From positions 1 to 35,888 of the forward strand of contig JAIPCJ010000029.1 of the NCBI GenBank assembly GCA_021738245.1: 35,888 nucleotides of DNA, read 5' to 3'. Below the pieces are notes generated by a model that had not been told where the DNA came from, did no database searches, and worked only from the letters and a program-made list of their open reading frames with translations. A program made the position numbers and the translations under genes. This stretch comes from Methylotenera sp. (GTDB lineage Bacteria; Pseudomonadota; Gammaproteobacteria; Burkholderiales; Burkholderiaceae_C). Below, in pieces: positions 14,982-22,132 of the stretch (the first letter of the stretch is position 1; each line of letters begins with the position of its first letter).

Positions 14982-15542
14982 ATGCACGACGTATTGCAGT
15001 TGGACATCACCGGCCTCCCGCAGGCCTGGATCTCGGTCGAGCAGGCCGCAGTGCATGTGGCCACGCGGTCGGTGGCCTGGTCGCTCGGCGACGCGCCGCT
15101 GGCTGTGCTGCGCGGTGGCATGAACACCGTCACGGGGCAGCAGTCCGTGCTCGAAGTGCCGGCCATCCTGGCCCTGCGCGGCAGCTCGCGGCTGAACCTC
15201 TTCGACATCACGCCGTGCTACAGCAAGGGCAAGGTGTTGCGGCGCGACCGCCAGACCTGTGCCTATTGCGGCACCTGGCAGGAGCTTCGTGACCTGACCG
15301 TCGATCACATCCAGCCCGCGTCCCGCGGTGGTCCGCTGAGCTGGATGAACACGGTGGCCGCCTGCCGCGCCTGCAATGCGCTGAAGGCCGACCGCACGCC
15401 GGAGGAAGCGCGCATGCCGCTGCTGTTTGCGCCCTACGTGCCCAGCCGCTTCGAGGACTTCCTGCTCAAGGGCAGGCGCATCCGGGCGGACGTGCATGAA
15501 TGGCTGGCCGCACGGCTGCCGAAGGAATCGCGCCTGAGCTGA
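14982..15542 (+). CDS. HNH endonuclease inside the tRNA-like array
   Basis: The 186-residue protein has a C-terminal HNH/McrA-type nuclease domain: zinc-knuckle CAYC near residue 93, catalytic VDHIQPASRGG near 107-117, N of WMNTV near 123 and ACRACN near 127-132. The N-terminal 80 residues form a beta-rich domain seen in many short HNH proteins. AGGAGG lies five bases before the ATG, giving a secure start. It is embedded between tRNA-like units on the same strand, 39 bases after one CCA end and 17 bases before the next candidate. Whether it cuts DNA or RNA cannot be told from sequence; HNH enzymes normally cut DNA. Confidence 0.88.
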   Translation: MHDVLQLDITGLPQAWISVEQAAVHVATRSVAWSLGDAPLAVLRGGMNTVTGQQSVLEVPAILALRGSSRLNLFDITPCYSKGKVLRRDRQTCAYCGTWQELRDLTVDHIQPASRGGPLSWMNTVAACRACNALKADRTPEEARMPLLFAPYVPSRFEDFLLKGRRIRADVHEWLAARLPKESRLS

Positions 15543-15559
15543 CCTCACGGTTCAGCGCA

Positions 15560-15627
15560 GGCGCCACGAGGTCTGCCTCGGAAGGCACAGGCTCACAGGC
15601 CCGGGGTTCTGACCCCACCGGTGCGCC
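15560..15627 (+). other. Weak tRNA-like unit after the HNH gene
   Basis: GGCGC(C)AC (15560-15567) pairs with GTGCGCC (15621-15627) with one bulged base. Inside are a D-arm-like GAGG/CCTC hairpin and a GGGG-ttctga-CCCC arm resembling a T-arm with a non-canonical loop. No anticodon arm can be defined and no CCA follows. Confidence is low. Confidence 0.25.
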
Positions 15628-15685
15628 GGGGCCGGGTCCGTCCCGTTGCCACGGCGCATGCCGCCTGGCTGGAAGAGGTCGATAG

Positions 15686-15740
15686 GGTGAAACAGGGTTG
15701 GCCCGCAAGGGTCCGGGTTCGACTCCCGGGTTCACCACCA
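15686..15740 (+). tRNA. Truncated tRNA-like unit lacking a D-arm, with T-arm and CCA
   Basis: GGTGAAA (15686-15692) pairs with GTTCACC (15730-15736) in six of seven positions. A perfect T-arm CCGGG-TTCGACT-CCCGG follows, then discriminator A and CCA (15738-15740). Only 20 bases lie between acceptor and T-stem, enough for one short GGG/CCC arm, so the D-arm and a normal anticodon arm are missing. It directly abuts the next unit. Confidence 0.5.
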
Positions 15741-15811
15741 CTGGATAGCTCAGTCGGTAGAGCAACGCATTCAGATTGCGTCAGTCGTGGGTTCGACTCC
15801 CACTCCAAGCA
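15739..15811 (+). tRNA. tRNA-like, class I body with CAG (Leu) anticodon and half-open acceptor
   Basis: TA GCTC AGTCGGTA GAGC A, anticodon stem ACGCA/TGCGT, loop TTCAGAT (CAG at 15772-15774), five-base variable region and T-arm GTGGG-TTCGACT-CCCAC are all perfect. The acceptor keeps only its inner four pairs (TGGA 15742-15745 with TCCA 15804-15807), the outer three are mismatched, and TCG replaces CCA. Real tRNA-Leu has a long variable arm, so a CAG anticodon on a short-variable body is abnormal. The first two positions overlap the CCA of the preceding unit. Confidence 0.72.
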
Positions 15812-16054
15812 TCGGCTTTGAAAGCCCATGAAAACCGGTCGCAAGACCACCCCGCCGAACGTGTCGGCCAGCCTTCGGGCCGGCGGACATCAGCGCGGCC
15901 ACCCGTGCGTCGGGCACGCGGGGTCGGCGTCCACGGCCAGTCCGGGCCTGCTCAGGGAGGGCAGGCCGGCGACGCACCGTGGCACCCCGGCCCAGGCATC
16001 CGGCGCCCGTGACCGGGCTGTAACGGCACCCCATACCAACCACACGCTGAAAAC
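15812..16054 (+). other. Structured non-coding gap between the tRNA-like array and slipin
   Basis: No credible gene is seen in these ~240 bases. Several inverted repeats occur: a GCCAGCC/GGCCGGC hairpin with TTCG loop (near 15869-15888), CGTGC/GCACG (near 15904-15920), GGCCTGC/GCAGGCC (near 15944-15968), and GCGTC/GACGC plus CCACGG/CCGTGG in interleaved order. It may be a leader, a processed RNA or a Y-RNA-like element; no known family was recognised. Confidence 0.4.
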
Positions 16055-16066
16055 AAGGAGAAGCTC

Positions 16067-17203
16067 ATGATGCTCAAGCGTGTCACTGTGAAGAAGAACG
16101 AGCGCGGCCTGCTGCTGCGCAATGGCGACTTCGAGCACGTGCTGCAACCCGGCACGCACTGGCTGTTTGCGGGCCTGGACTCGCTCCAGATCGACGTGTT
16201 CGCGCTCGAGGCGCCGCCTTTCGTGCACCGCCTGACCGACTACCTGATGGCCAAAGAGCCCGAGGTCGTCGAGGCCGAATTCGTGCGCGTGGAGCTGGGC
16301 GCCCATCAGGCCGGCCTGCGCACCGAGAACGGCGTGCTCGTCGAGCTGCTGCCGCCCGAGACCCGGCGCCTGTACTGGAAGGGCCTCGTGGACGTGCAGG
16401 TGCAGGTCGTCGACCTGGAGGCCTCCATCGAGCTGCCGGCCGAGCTGACCGCCCGGCTGCTGCAGACCCAGCTGCGTCCCCGCAGCGTCGCCGGCCTGGC
16501 CGGCGTGCTTCAGGTCGTGGTGCCCGAACACGGCGCCGGCCTGCTATGGGTCGATGGCAAGGTGGAGCGCGTGCTCGGCCCCGGCTCGTTCGCGTTCTGG
16601 AAGTTCAACCGGAACGTGAGCGTGGAACTCGTGGACCTGCGGCTGCAGGCGGTCGAGGTGACCGGGCAGGAGATCCTGACCCGCGACAAGGTCGCCCTGC
16701 GACTCAACCTTTCCGCCACGTGGCGCTACACCGATGTGCTGACCGCCCACAAGGAACTCGCCAAGCCGGCCGAGCACCTGTACCGCGAGCTGCAGTTCGG
16801 TCTGCGCGCGGCCGTGGGCACGCGCTCGCTGGATGAACTGCTCGAGAACAAGAACGTTGTCGACGAGGTTGTGACCGCCCAGGTCAAGGCCAAACTCGCG
16901 GCCTTCGGCATCGAGTTGACCAGCGTGGGCGTGAAGGACATCGTGCTCCCGGGCGAGATGAAGACCATCCTGGCCCAGGTGGTGGAGGCGGGCAAGTCGG
17001 CTGAAGCCAATGTGATCCGCCGCCGCGAGGAAACCGCTGCGACCCGCTCGCTGCTCAACACCGCCAAGGTGATGGAAGACAACCCCGTCGCCCTGCGCCT
17101 CAAGGAACTCGAAACCCTGGAGCGCGTGGCGGAGCGCATCGACAAGATCTCCGTGTTCGGAGGTCTGGACCAGGTGCTCAACGGGCTGGTGAAGCTGCGT
17201 TGA
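16067..17203 (+). CDS. Slipin (SPFH/stomatin) family protein, soluble type
   Basis: The 378-residue protein has an SPFH/band-7 domain from about residue 145 to 310 (VELVDLRLQAVEVTGQEILT, LRAAVGTRSLDELLENKNVV, GIELTSVGVKDIVLPGEM) and a C-terminal helical, coiled-coil-prone tail. The usual N-terminal membrane segment of slipins is absent. Instead the N-terminus (KKNERGLLLRNGDFEHVLQPG, residues 9-30) is echoed at about 147-165 (PEHGAGLLWVDGKVERVLGPG), indicating an internal duplication. AAGGAG lies six bases before the first of two consecutive ATGs. Slipins form oligomeric scaffolds; a neighbouring rtcB is a recurrent arrangement that suggests a shared role in RNA damage response. Confidence 0.87.
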   Translation: MMLKRVTVKKNERGLLLRNGDFEHVLQPGTHWLFAGLDSLQIDVFALEAPPFVHRLTDYLMAKEPEVVEAEFVRVELGAHQAGLRTENGVLVELLPPETRRLYWKGLVDVQVQVVDLEASIELPAELTARLLQTQLRPRSVAGLAGVLQVVVPEHGAGLLWVDGKVERVLGPGSFAFWKFNRNVSVELVDLRLQAVEVTGQEILTRDKVALRLNLSATWRYTDVLTAHKELAKPAEHLYRELQFGLRAAVGTRSLDELLENKNVVDEVVTAQVKAKLAAFGIELTSVGVKDIVLPGEMKTILAQVVEAGKSAEANVIRRREETAATRSLLNTAKVMEDNPVALRLKELETLERVAERIDKISVFGGLDQVLNGLVKLR

Positions 17204-17255
17204 CACCGCGCCCCATTCCGTGTGGGATGGGGCGCACACCCTTGGAAAGACAAAC

Positions 17256-18473
17256 ATGGAACCCCAACACATTCACGAAGACGTGCCCGGTGGTGTCCCG
17301 CTGAAGATGTGGACGCAAGGCGTGCCCGTCGAGGACTCGGCCAAGCGCCAGCTCATGAACGCAGCCCGCCTGCCCATCGTCTTCAAGCACATCGCTGCCA
17401 TGCCGGACGTGCACTTCGGCATCGGCGCCACCGTGGGCTCAGTCATCCCCACCGTCAAGGCCATCATCCCGGCGGCCGTCGGCGTGGACATCGGCTGCGG
17501 CATGATGGCCTGCAAGACCACCCTGACGGCCGAAGACCTGCCCGACAACCTGGCGCCGCTGCGCGCGGCCATCGAGCGTGCGGTGCCGCACGGCCGCCAG
17601 CCCGGCAGCCGCGACCCCGGCGCATGGCAAAAGCCGCCCGGCTCGGTCAACACCGCCTGGGCGCAGCTGGAGCCCCAGTTCACCGAGCTCTGCCGCGACT
17701 ACCCCAAGCTGGCGAAGACCAATCACATCCAGCACCTGGGCACGCTTGGCACAGGCAACCACTTCATCGAGGTCTGCCTCGACGAGGCCGGCGCCGTGTG
17801 GTTCATGCTGCATTCCGGCTCGCGCGGCGTGGGCAACTTCATCGGCACGATGTTCATCGAGCTGGCCAAGCAGGACGCGATGCGCCATCAGGCGAATCTG
17901 CCGGACCGCGACCTGGCCTACTTCGAGGAAGGCAGCCGCTACTTCGGCGACTATGTGCGCGCCGTGGGCTGGGCGCAGAAGTTCGCGGCCATCAACCGCG
18001 AGCTGATGATGAAGCGTGTGATCGAAGCCGCCAAGACGGTGATCCGCAAGAACTTCCAGAGCCACATCGAAGCGGTGAACTGCCACCACAACTATGTGCA
18101 GAAAGAGACCCACTTCGGCCAGGAGGTCTACCTGACCCGCAAGGGCGCGGTGAGCGCGAGGGCGGGCCAGCTGGGCATCATCCCGGGCAGCATGGGTGCG
18201 CGCAGCTACATCGTGCGTGGCAAGGGCAACGCGGAGAGCTTCGAGAGCTGCTCACACGGCGCCGGACGCGTCATGAGCCGGGGCGACGCCAAGCGCCACT
18301 TCACGCTGGCCGACCACCGCGCGGCCACGCAAGGCGTGGAATGCCGCAAGGACAAGGACGTCATCGACGAAACGCCCGCGGCCTACAAGGACATCGACGC
18401 CGTGATGGCCGCGCAGGCGGACCTGGTGACCGTGGTGCACACGCTGAAGCAGGTGGTGTGCGTCAAGGGCTGA
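17256..18473 (+). CDS. rtcB: RtcB RNA-splicing ligase
   Basis: This 405-residue full-length RtcB is a GTP- and Mn2+-dependent ligase joining 2',3'-cyclic-phosphate or 3'-phosphate ends to 5'-OH RNA ends. Motifs are PDVHFGIGATVGS, GVDIGCGM (metal-binding Cys near 80), LGTGNHFIE, HSGSRGVGN (near 186), CHHNYVQKE (near 275) and the guanylation motif HGAGR (His near 334). An in-frame GTG at 17220 lies upstream, but the ATG at 17256 matches the family start. It follows slipin by 52 bases on the same strand. No RtcA cyclase, no RtcR regulator and no sigma54 promoter were seen, unlike the Escherichia coli operon. Confidence 0.96.
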   Translation: MEPQHIHEDVPGGVPLKMWTQGVPVEDSAKRQLMNAARLPIVFKHIAAMPDVHFGIGATVGSVIPTVKAIIPAAVGVDIGCGMMACKTTLTAEDLPDNLAPLRAAIERAVPHGRQPGSRDPGAWQKPPGSVNTAWAQLEPQFTELCRDYPKLAKTNHIQHLGTLGTGNHFIEVCLDEAGAVWFMLHSGSRGVGNFIGTMFIELAKQDAMRHQANLPDRDLAYFEEGSRYFGDYVRAVGWAQKFAAINRELMMKRVIEAAKTVIRKNFQSHIEAVNCHHNYVQKETHFGQEVYLTRKGAVSARAGQLGIIPGSMGARSYIVRGKGNAESFESCSHGAGRVMSRGDAKRHFTLADHRAATQGVECRKDKDVIDETPAAYKDIDAVMAAQADLVTVVHTLKQVVCVKG

Positions 18474-18569
18474 GGCTGCGTCGCCTGTCGGTAGGCACGC
18501 ACGATGCGCAACTGGGTTTCGATCACGCCCAGCCTCTAGGCCAGGCTCAGCGCGCGTCGCTGGCTGGTG

Positions 18570-18621
18570 ACCCATGCAGCCATGGGTTGACGTGCACTCC
18601 CCAGAACCGCTGGGGGTCAAC
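18570..18621 (+). other. Hairpins downstream of rtcB
   Basis: ACCCATG/CATGGGT (18570-18576, 18581-18587) is followed by a two-tier stem, GTTGAC/GTCAAC (18586-18591, 18616-18621) enclosing CCCCAG/CTGGGG (18599-18604, 18610-18615). No T tract follows. They could end or protect the rtcB transcript. The rest of 18474-18725 shows no gene. Confidence 0.35.
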
Positions 18622-18725
18622 TCACCCTGCGCTGCAAGGGCGCGCGGCGTTTGCCGAACCCGCAGGATGACTGCGGTGGGCGGTCAGCAATCGCCTGGCG
18701 CCTCGCTTGACCCGCCCGCCCCGCC

Positions 18726-19199
18726 TCACGCCTCGCCATCCCCCGCTTCATTCAGCAGCTCCAGGCACTCATCGATCACCGCATGCAATCGAGCCACCCG
18801 CTCAGGCCCCATGCGCTCGTTGAAGCCTTGCTGCGCGCGCTGCCAGGCCTTGCGCGCCTGGGCCTGCATGGCCTTGCCGGCTGGCGTGGCATCCACTTGC
18901 CGGCTGCGGCCGTCGTCGCCGGGGTTCACCACGACCCAGCCTTGAGCGATCAGGGGCTGCAGGTTGCGGGTGAGGGTGGAGGCGTCCATCTCCATCACGG
19001 CGGCCAGTTGGCCGGGGCGCACGGGGCCGAGGCGCACGACGTGGGAGAGCAGCGAGTACTGCGTGGTCTTGAGGCCTGCGCCGCTGACTTCGGCGTCGAA
19101 CAGCTGGCTCACGCGCCGTGACAGCTGGCGCAGCTTGAGGCTGCTGCAGCCTTTGGGTGCAGGGTCCGCGGCGGAAAGGGCGTCTTTTGCTGGGGGCAT
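18726..19199 (-). CDS. MarR-family transcriptional regulator
   Basis: The 157-residue winged-helix protein has the MarR core: GLKTTQYSLLSHVVRLGPVR, PGQLAAVMEMDASTLTRNLQPL (recognition helix region, near 65-85) and wing DDGRSRQVDATPAG. It is divergent from the MFS carrier gene, with two operator-like repeats between them, the classical arrangement for a MarR repressor of an efflux or uptake gene. The open frame continues 17 codons upstream through the operators; the ATG at 19199 is preferred because it leaves them outside the gene. Confidence 0.88.
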   Translation of the reverse strand: MPPAKDALSAADPAPKGCSSLKLRQLSRRVSQLFDAEVSGAGLKTTQYSLLSHVVRLGPVRPGQLAAVMEMDASTLTRNLQPLIAQGWVVVNPGDDGRSRQVDATPAGKAMQAQARKAWQRAQQGFNERMGPERVARLHAVIDECLELLNEAGDGEA

Positions 19200-19206
19200 T
19201 CGTTGA

Positions 19207-19233
19207 TTGTATCTACAATGATTGCAACTACAA
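19207..19233. promoter_or_regulatory. Tandem MarR-type operators between the divergent genes
   Basis: TTGTA-tc-TACAA (19207-19218) is a perfect palindrome and TTGCA-ac-TACAA (19222-19233) a near-copy 15 bases on. A minus-strand TTGTAG/TACAAT pair with 16-base spacing overlaps them, so binding would block both genes. Confidence 0.65.
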
Positions 19234-19248
19234 CGTTTAGGCGCGCTC

Positions 19249-20382
19249 ATGATCGCTCAACAACTGGCCGGCGCCCTGGGCCGCCGAGGTGTCCACTACG
19301 GCTGGGTGGTGGCGGCCGTCACCTTCCTCGCAATGCTGACCACCTCGGCGGCACTCGGTTTGCCCGGCGCCATGCTGCAGCCGCTGAGCCGGGAGTTCGG
19401 CTGGTCGACGGATCAGCTGGCGTCGGTGTTCGCGGTGCGCTTCGCGCTGTTCGGCCTGCTCGGGCCCTTTGCGGCGCTGTTCATCGCGCGCTTCGGGTTG
19501 AGCCGCATCATGGTGGTGGCCGCGAGCTTCATCGCGCTGGCCCTGGGCCTGGCAACGCAGGTGACGCAGCTGTGGCAACTGTTCGTGCTGTGGGGGCTGG
19601 TGCTGGGATGTGGCACGGGGCTGACCGCGCTCGTGCTGGGCGCGATGGTGGCCAACCGCTGGTTCACGCAGCACCGGGGCCTGGTGGTGGGGCTGTTTGC
19701 GGCCAGTGCGGCCACGGGTCAGCTGATCTTCCTGCCGGCGGCCGCCTGGATCATCGAGCACCTGGGCTGGCGCTATGCGGTGCTGCCGGTGATGGCAGCG
19801 TGCATTGGGGTGGCGGTGATGGCACTGCTGTTCGTGCGCAACCAGCCGCGCGACGTGGGCCTGCGGCCGGTGGGCGAGCCGGCGGATGCGCCGCTGGAGG
19901 CGCCGTTGGTGGCTGCGCCGCTGGACTTCCGTGCGCCGTTCAAGGTGCTGGCCATGATGGGCGCCTTCGACCTCGTGGGCACGACGCTGTCGGGCTATCT
20001 GTCCGACCGCTTTGACAACCGCAAGTTGCTGTTCTGGTACTACGCGCTGCGCGGCCTGTCGCTGTTCTGGCTGCCGTACTCGACGTTCACGCTGTACGGC
20101 CTGTCGCTGTTCGCGATGTTCTACGGGCTGGACTGGATCGCCACGGTGCCGCCCACGGTCAAGCTGGCCGCCCAGGCCTTCGGCAAGGAGAAGGCCGGTC
20201 TGGTGTTCGGTTGGGTGTTTGCGGCCCACCAGCTGGGCGCCGCCGCGGCGGCCTACGGCGCGGGGCTCACCCGCACCTTGCTGCTCACCTACAACCCGGC
20301 CTTGTTTGCGGCCGGTGCGGCCTGCCTGGTGGCAGCAGTGCTGGTGATGCGCATCCGCCGGGCGGCGCCGGCCGCCGCCTGA
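19249..20382 (+). CDS. MFS transporter (oxalate/formate-antiporter-like), apparently lacking TM7
   Basis: The 377-residue carrier begins with HYGWVVAAVTFLAMLTTSAA and has six N-terminal membrane segments. In the C-terminal half the sequence runs from the loop PLDFRAPFKV straight into MMGAFDLVGTTLSGYLSDRF. Relatives have a further ~45 residues there that contain TM7, so only about eleven segments remain. Frame and codon use are intact, making an in-frame deletion more likely than a frameshift. It may be non-functional or altered in topology. The substrate is unknown. Expression is probably controlled by the divergent MarR protein. Confidence 0.8.
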   Translation: MIAQQLAGALGRRGVHYGWVVAAVTFLAMLTTSAALGLPGAMLQPLSREFGWSTDQLASVFAVRFALFGLLGPFAALFIARFGLSRIMVVAASFIALALGLATQVTQLWQLFVLWGLVLGCGTGLTALVLGAMVANRWFTQHRGLVVGLFAASAATGQLIFLPAAAWIIEHLGWRYAVLPVMAACIGVAVMALLFVRNQPRDVGLRPVGEPADAPLEAPLVAAPLDFRAPFKVLAMMGAFDLVGTTLSGYLSDRFDNRKLLFWYYALRGLSLFWLPYSTFTLYGLSLFAMFYGLDWIATVPPTVKLAAQAFGKEKAGLVFGWVFAAHQLGAAAAAYGAGLTRTLLLTYNPALFAAGAACLVAAVLVMRIRRAAPAAA

Positions 20383-20406
20383 CAGACGCGGCCGGGGCGC
20401 CGGGCG

Positions 20407-20655
20407 TCAGGGCAGGCTCAAGTCCATGCCAAGCGCCCGGGCGACGCCGAAGGTCAGCGCCAGCACGGCCACCAGCAGCAGCACGAAGGCGACCGCGAAC
20501 TTGGCGCCCATGCGCAGCAACGCGCCGCGGTCGGCCCACTGCTTCTCGCGGTCGAAGTGCCACTTGATGGCGAAGTACATCCCCGCGGCGAAAACGGCGC
20601 CCTTGAACAGCACGAAGACGACTAGAACCCAATCCACCAGAGCATTCCCGGCCAT
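20407..20655 (-). CDS. Small two-TM membrane protein, function unknown
   Basis: The 82-residue protein has two hydrophobic segments (ALVDWVLVVFVLFKGAVFAA and GAKFAVAFVLLLVAVLALTF) separated by a charged region KWHFDREKQWADRGALLRM. No family is recognised. The ATG at 20655 gives a typical membrane protein start; an in-frame ATG five codons earlier is possible, and neither has a clear ribosome site. It converges with the MFS gene, 24 bases between stops. Confidence 0.6.
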   Translation of the reverse strand: MAGNALVDWVLVVFVLFKGAVFAAGMYFAIKWHFDREKQWADRGALLRMGAKFAVAFVLLLVAVLALTFGVARALGMDLSLP

Positions 20656-20812
20656 GACGCAAGCCCGCATCTTGACCACAAACACGCCGGCTGGGTATTG
20701 GACGTTTTGACTCACCGCGGCAGGCGCTGGCTGGCGGCTTGCGTTCACACGCGCAGTGGCCACCTGCCGCCACAATCCGCCGATCTTGAGGAGCCGATCC
20801 AAGGAGCCGCAC

Positions 20813-22048
20813 TTGCCCACCTCTCCCCTTGACCTCGCACGCATCCGCGCCGAGTTTCCGGCGCTGGCCGCCGGCACGGTGTTTCTGGACAACGCGGGCG
20901 GCTCGCAGGTGCTCGCCCGCGTGGCCGACCGCATCCGCGACTACCTGCTGCACGACAACGTGCAGCTCGGCGCCAGCTACGCCGCCTCGCAGCAGGCCGG
21001 TGAGCGGGTGCTGGCCGCACGGCGCGCGGTGGCGCTGCTGGTGAATGCGCCGCATGACGACGAGATCGTCATGGGGCCGTCCACCACGGCGCTGATCGGC
21101 ACGCTGGTCGAGGCCTTGCGGCCCGGGCTGCAGCCGGGTGATGAAGTCATCGTGACCGAGTCCGACCACGAGGCCAACATCGGGGCTTGGACGCGGCTGG
21201 CGGACATCGGCGTGGTCGTGCGCGTGTGGCGGGTGGATGCCGAGAGCCTCGGCCTGCGGCTGCAGGACCTGGACCCGCTGATCGGCCCGCGCACGAAATG
21301 GATCGCCATGACGCAGGCGTCCAACATCCTCGGCACGATCACGCCGGTGGTCGAGGTCGCGCGCCGCGCGCATGCGGCCGGGGCCAAGCTGTGCGTGGAC
21401 GCCGTGGCCTACGCGCCCCACCGCCTGGTCGACGTGCAGGCCAGCGGCGCCGACGCGGTGGTGTTCAGCTTCTACAAGGTGTTCGGCCCGCACTATGCGG
21501 TGCTGTGGGTGCGCCGCGAGCTGCTGCTGCAACTGCCCAGCCTCAACCACTTCTTCATCGGCCGCGAGGTCATCCCCTACAAGCTGCAGCGCGGCAACGT
21601 CAACTACGAGCTGTCCTATGGCTGCATCGGGATCGTCGACTACCTGCGCGACGTCGGCACGGCGCTCGGCGCCACCGGCAGCGACCGGGCCCGCATGCAA
21701 GCCGCGTTCGACGCCTTTGCCGCGCATGAAGACGCGCTGGCGGAGCAGCTGCTCGCGTGGCTGCGCGAGCGGCCCGGCGTGCGCACCATCGGCCTGCCGT
21801 CGCCCGCGGGCGGCGCGCGCGTGCCGACGGTCAGCTTCGTGGTGGAGGGCCGGCGGTCGGAAGACATCGTCCGGCAGGTGGACACGCACGGCATCGGCAT
21901 TCGCTTCGGCGACTTCTATGCGCGGCACCTGATCGAGGCGCTCGGGCTGCAGGCCCATGGCGGCGTGGTGCGTGTGTCCATCGCGCACTACAACACGGCG
22001 CAAGAGATCAGCCGCTTGCTGCAGGCGCTGGAGCAGGCGCTGGCGTAG
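20813..22048 (+). CDS. Cysteine desulfurase-like class V aminotransferase
   Basis: The 411-residue PLP-dependent protein of the NifS/CsdA-like superfamily opens with PLDLARIRAEFPALAAGTVFLDNAGGSQVL. It has MTQASNILGTITPV, the cofactor Asp in LCVDAVAYAPH and the Schiff-base Lys in FSFYKVFGPH (near 222). The subgroup resembles desulfurase-like proteins without an obvious mobile catalytic Cys, so desulfurase activity is not certain. The best start is TTG at 20813, preceded by AAGGAG with six-base spacing; the frame upstream has no ribosome site. Confidence 0.85.
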   Translation: MPTSPLDLARIRAEFPALAAGTVFLDNAGGSQVLARVADRIRDYLLHDNVQLGASYAASQQAGERVLAARRAVALLVNAPHDDEIVMGPSTTALIGTLVEALRPGLQPGDEVIVTESDHEANIGAWTRLADIGVVVRVWRVDAESLGLRLQDLDPLIGPRTKWIAMTQASNILGTITPVVEVARRAHAAGAKLCVDAVAYAPHRLVDVQASGADAVVFSFYKVFGPHYAVLWVRRELLLQLPSLNHFFIGREVIPYKLQRGNVNYELSYGCIGIVDYLRDVGTALGATGSDRARMQAAFDAFAAHEDALAEQLLAWLRERPGVRTIGLPSPAGGARVPTVSFVVEGRRSEDIVRQVDTHGIGIRFGDFYARHLIEALGLQAHGGVVRVSIAHYNTAQEISRLLQALEQALA

Positions 22049-22066
22049 GCTGCCGCAGCCGTGCCA

Positions 22067-22097
22067 TGTCTGACAGCGCAGCTGAATTTCGTACTTC
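22067..22097 (+). promoter_or_regulatory. Bipartite promoter-like motif, TGTCTGAC-N15-CGTACTTC
   Basis: TGTCTGAC (22067-22074) and CGTACTTC (22090-22097) are separated by 15 bases, about 110 bases before the kinase start. The same two boxes with identical spacing occur on the minus strand at 25877-25907 before the facing secreted-protein gene. Spacing and a CGT-type downstream box resemble ECF sigma factor promoters. An inverted repeat GTCTGAC/GTCAGAC (22068-22074, 22103-22109) overlaps. Confidence 0.6.
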
Positions 22098-22132
22098 AGG
22101 AAGTCAGACGGTGTTTCCCGGGAGGAACCTGC

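Noticed and set aside
14459-15211. Minus-strand frames across the tRNA-like units
   Set aside because: They are antisense translations of tRNA-like sequences and the HNH gene, a well-known annotation artefact.
15828-16070. 80-residue plus-strand frame before slipin
   Set aside because: No ribosome site, no family, overlaps strong inverted repeats and the slipin ribosome site.
14300-17255. Sigma54 promoter as in the E. coli rtc operon
   Set aside because: I looked for TGGCAC-N5-TTGC patterns upstream of the array, slipin and rtcB; near-matches such as GGCAC near 15981 lack the correctly spaced GC element.
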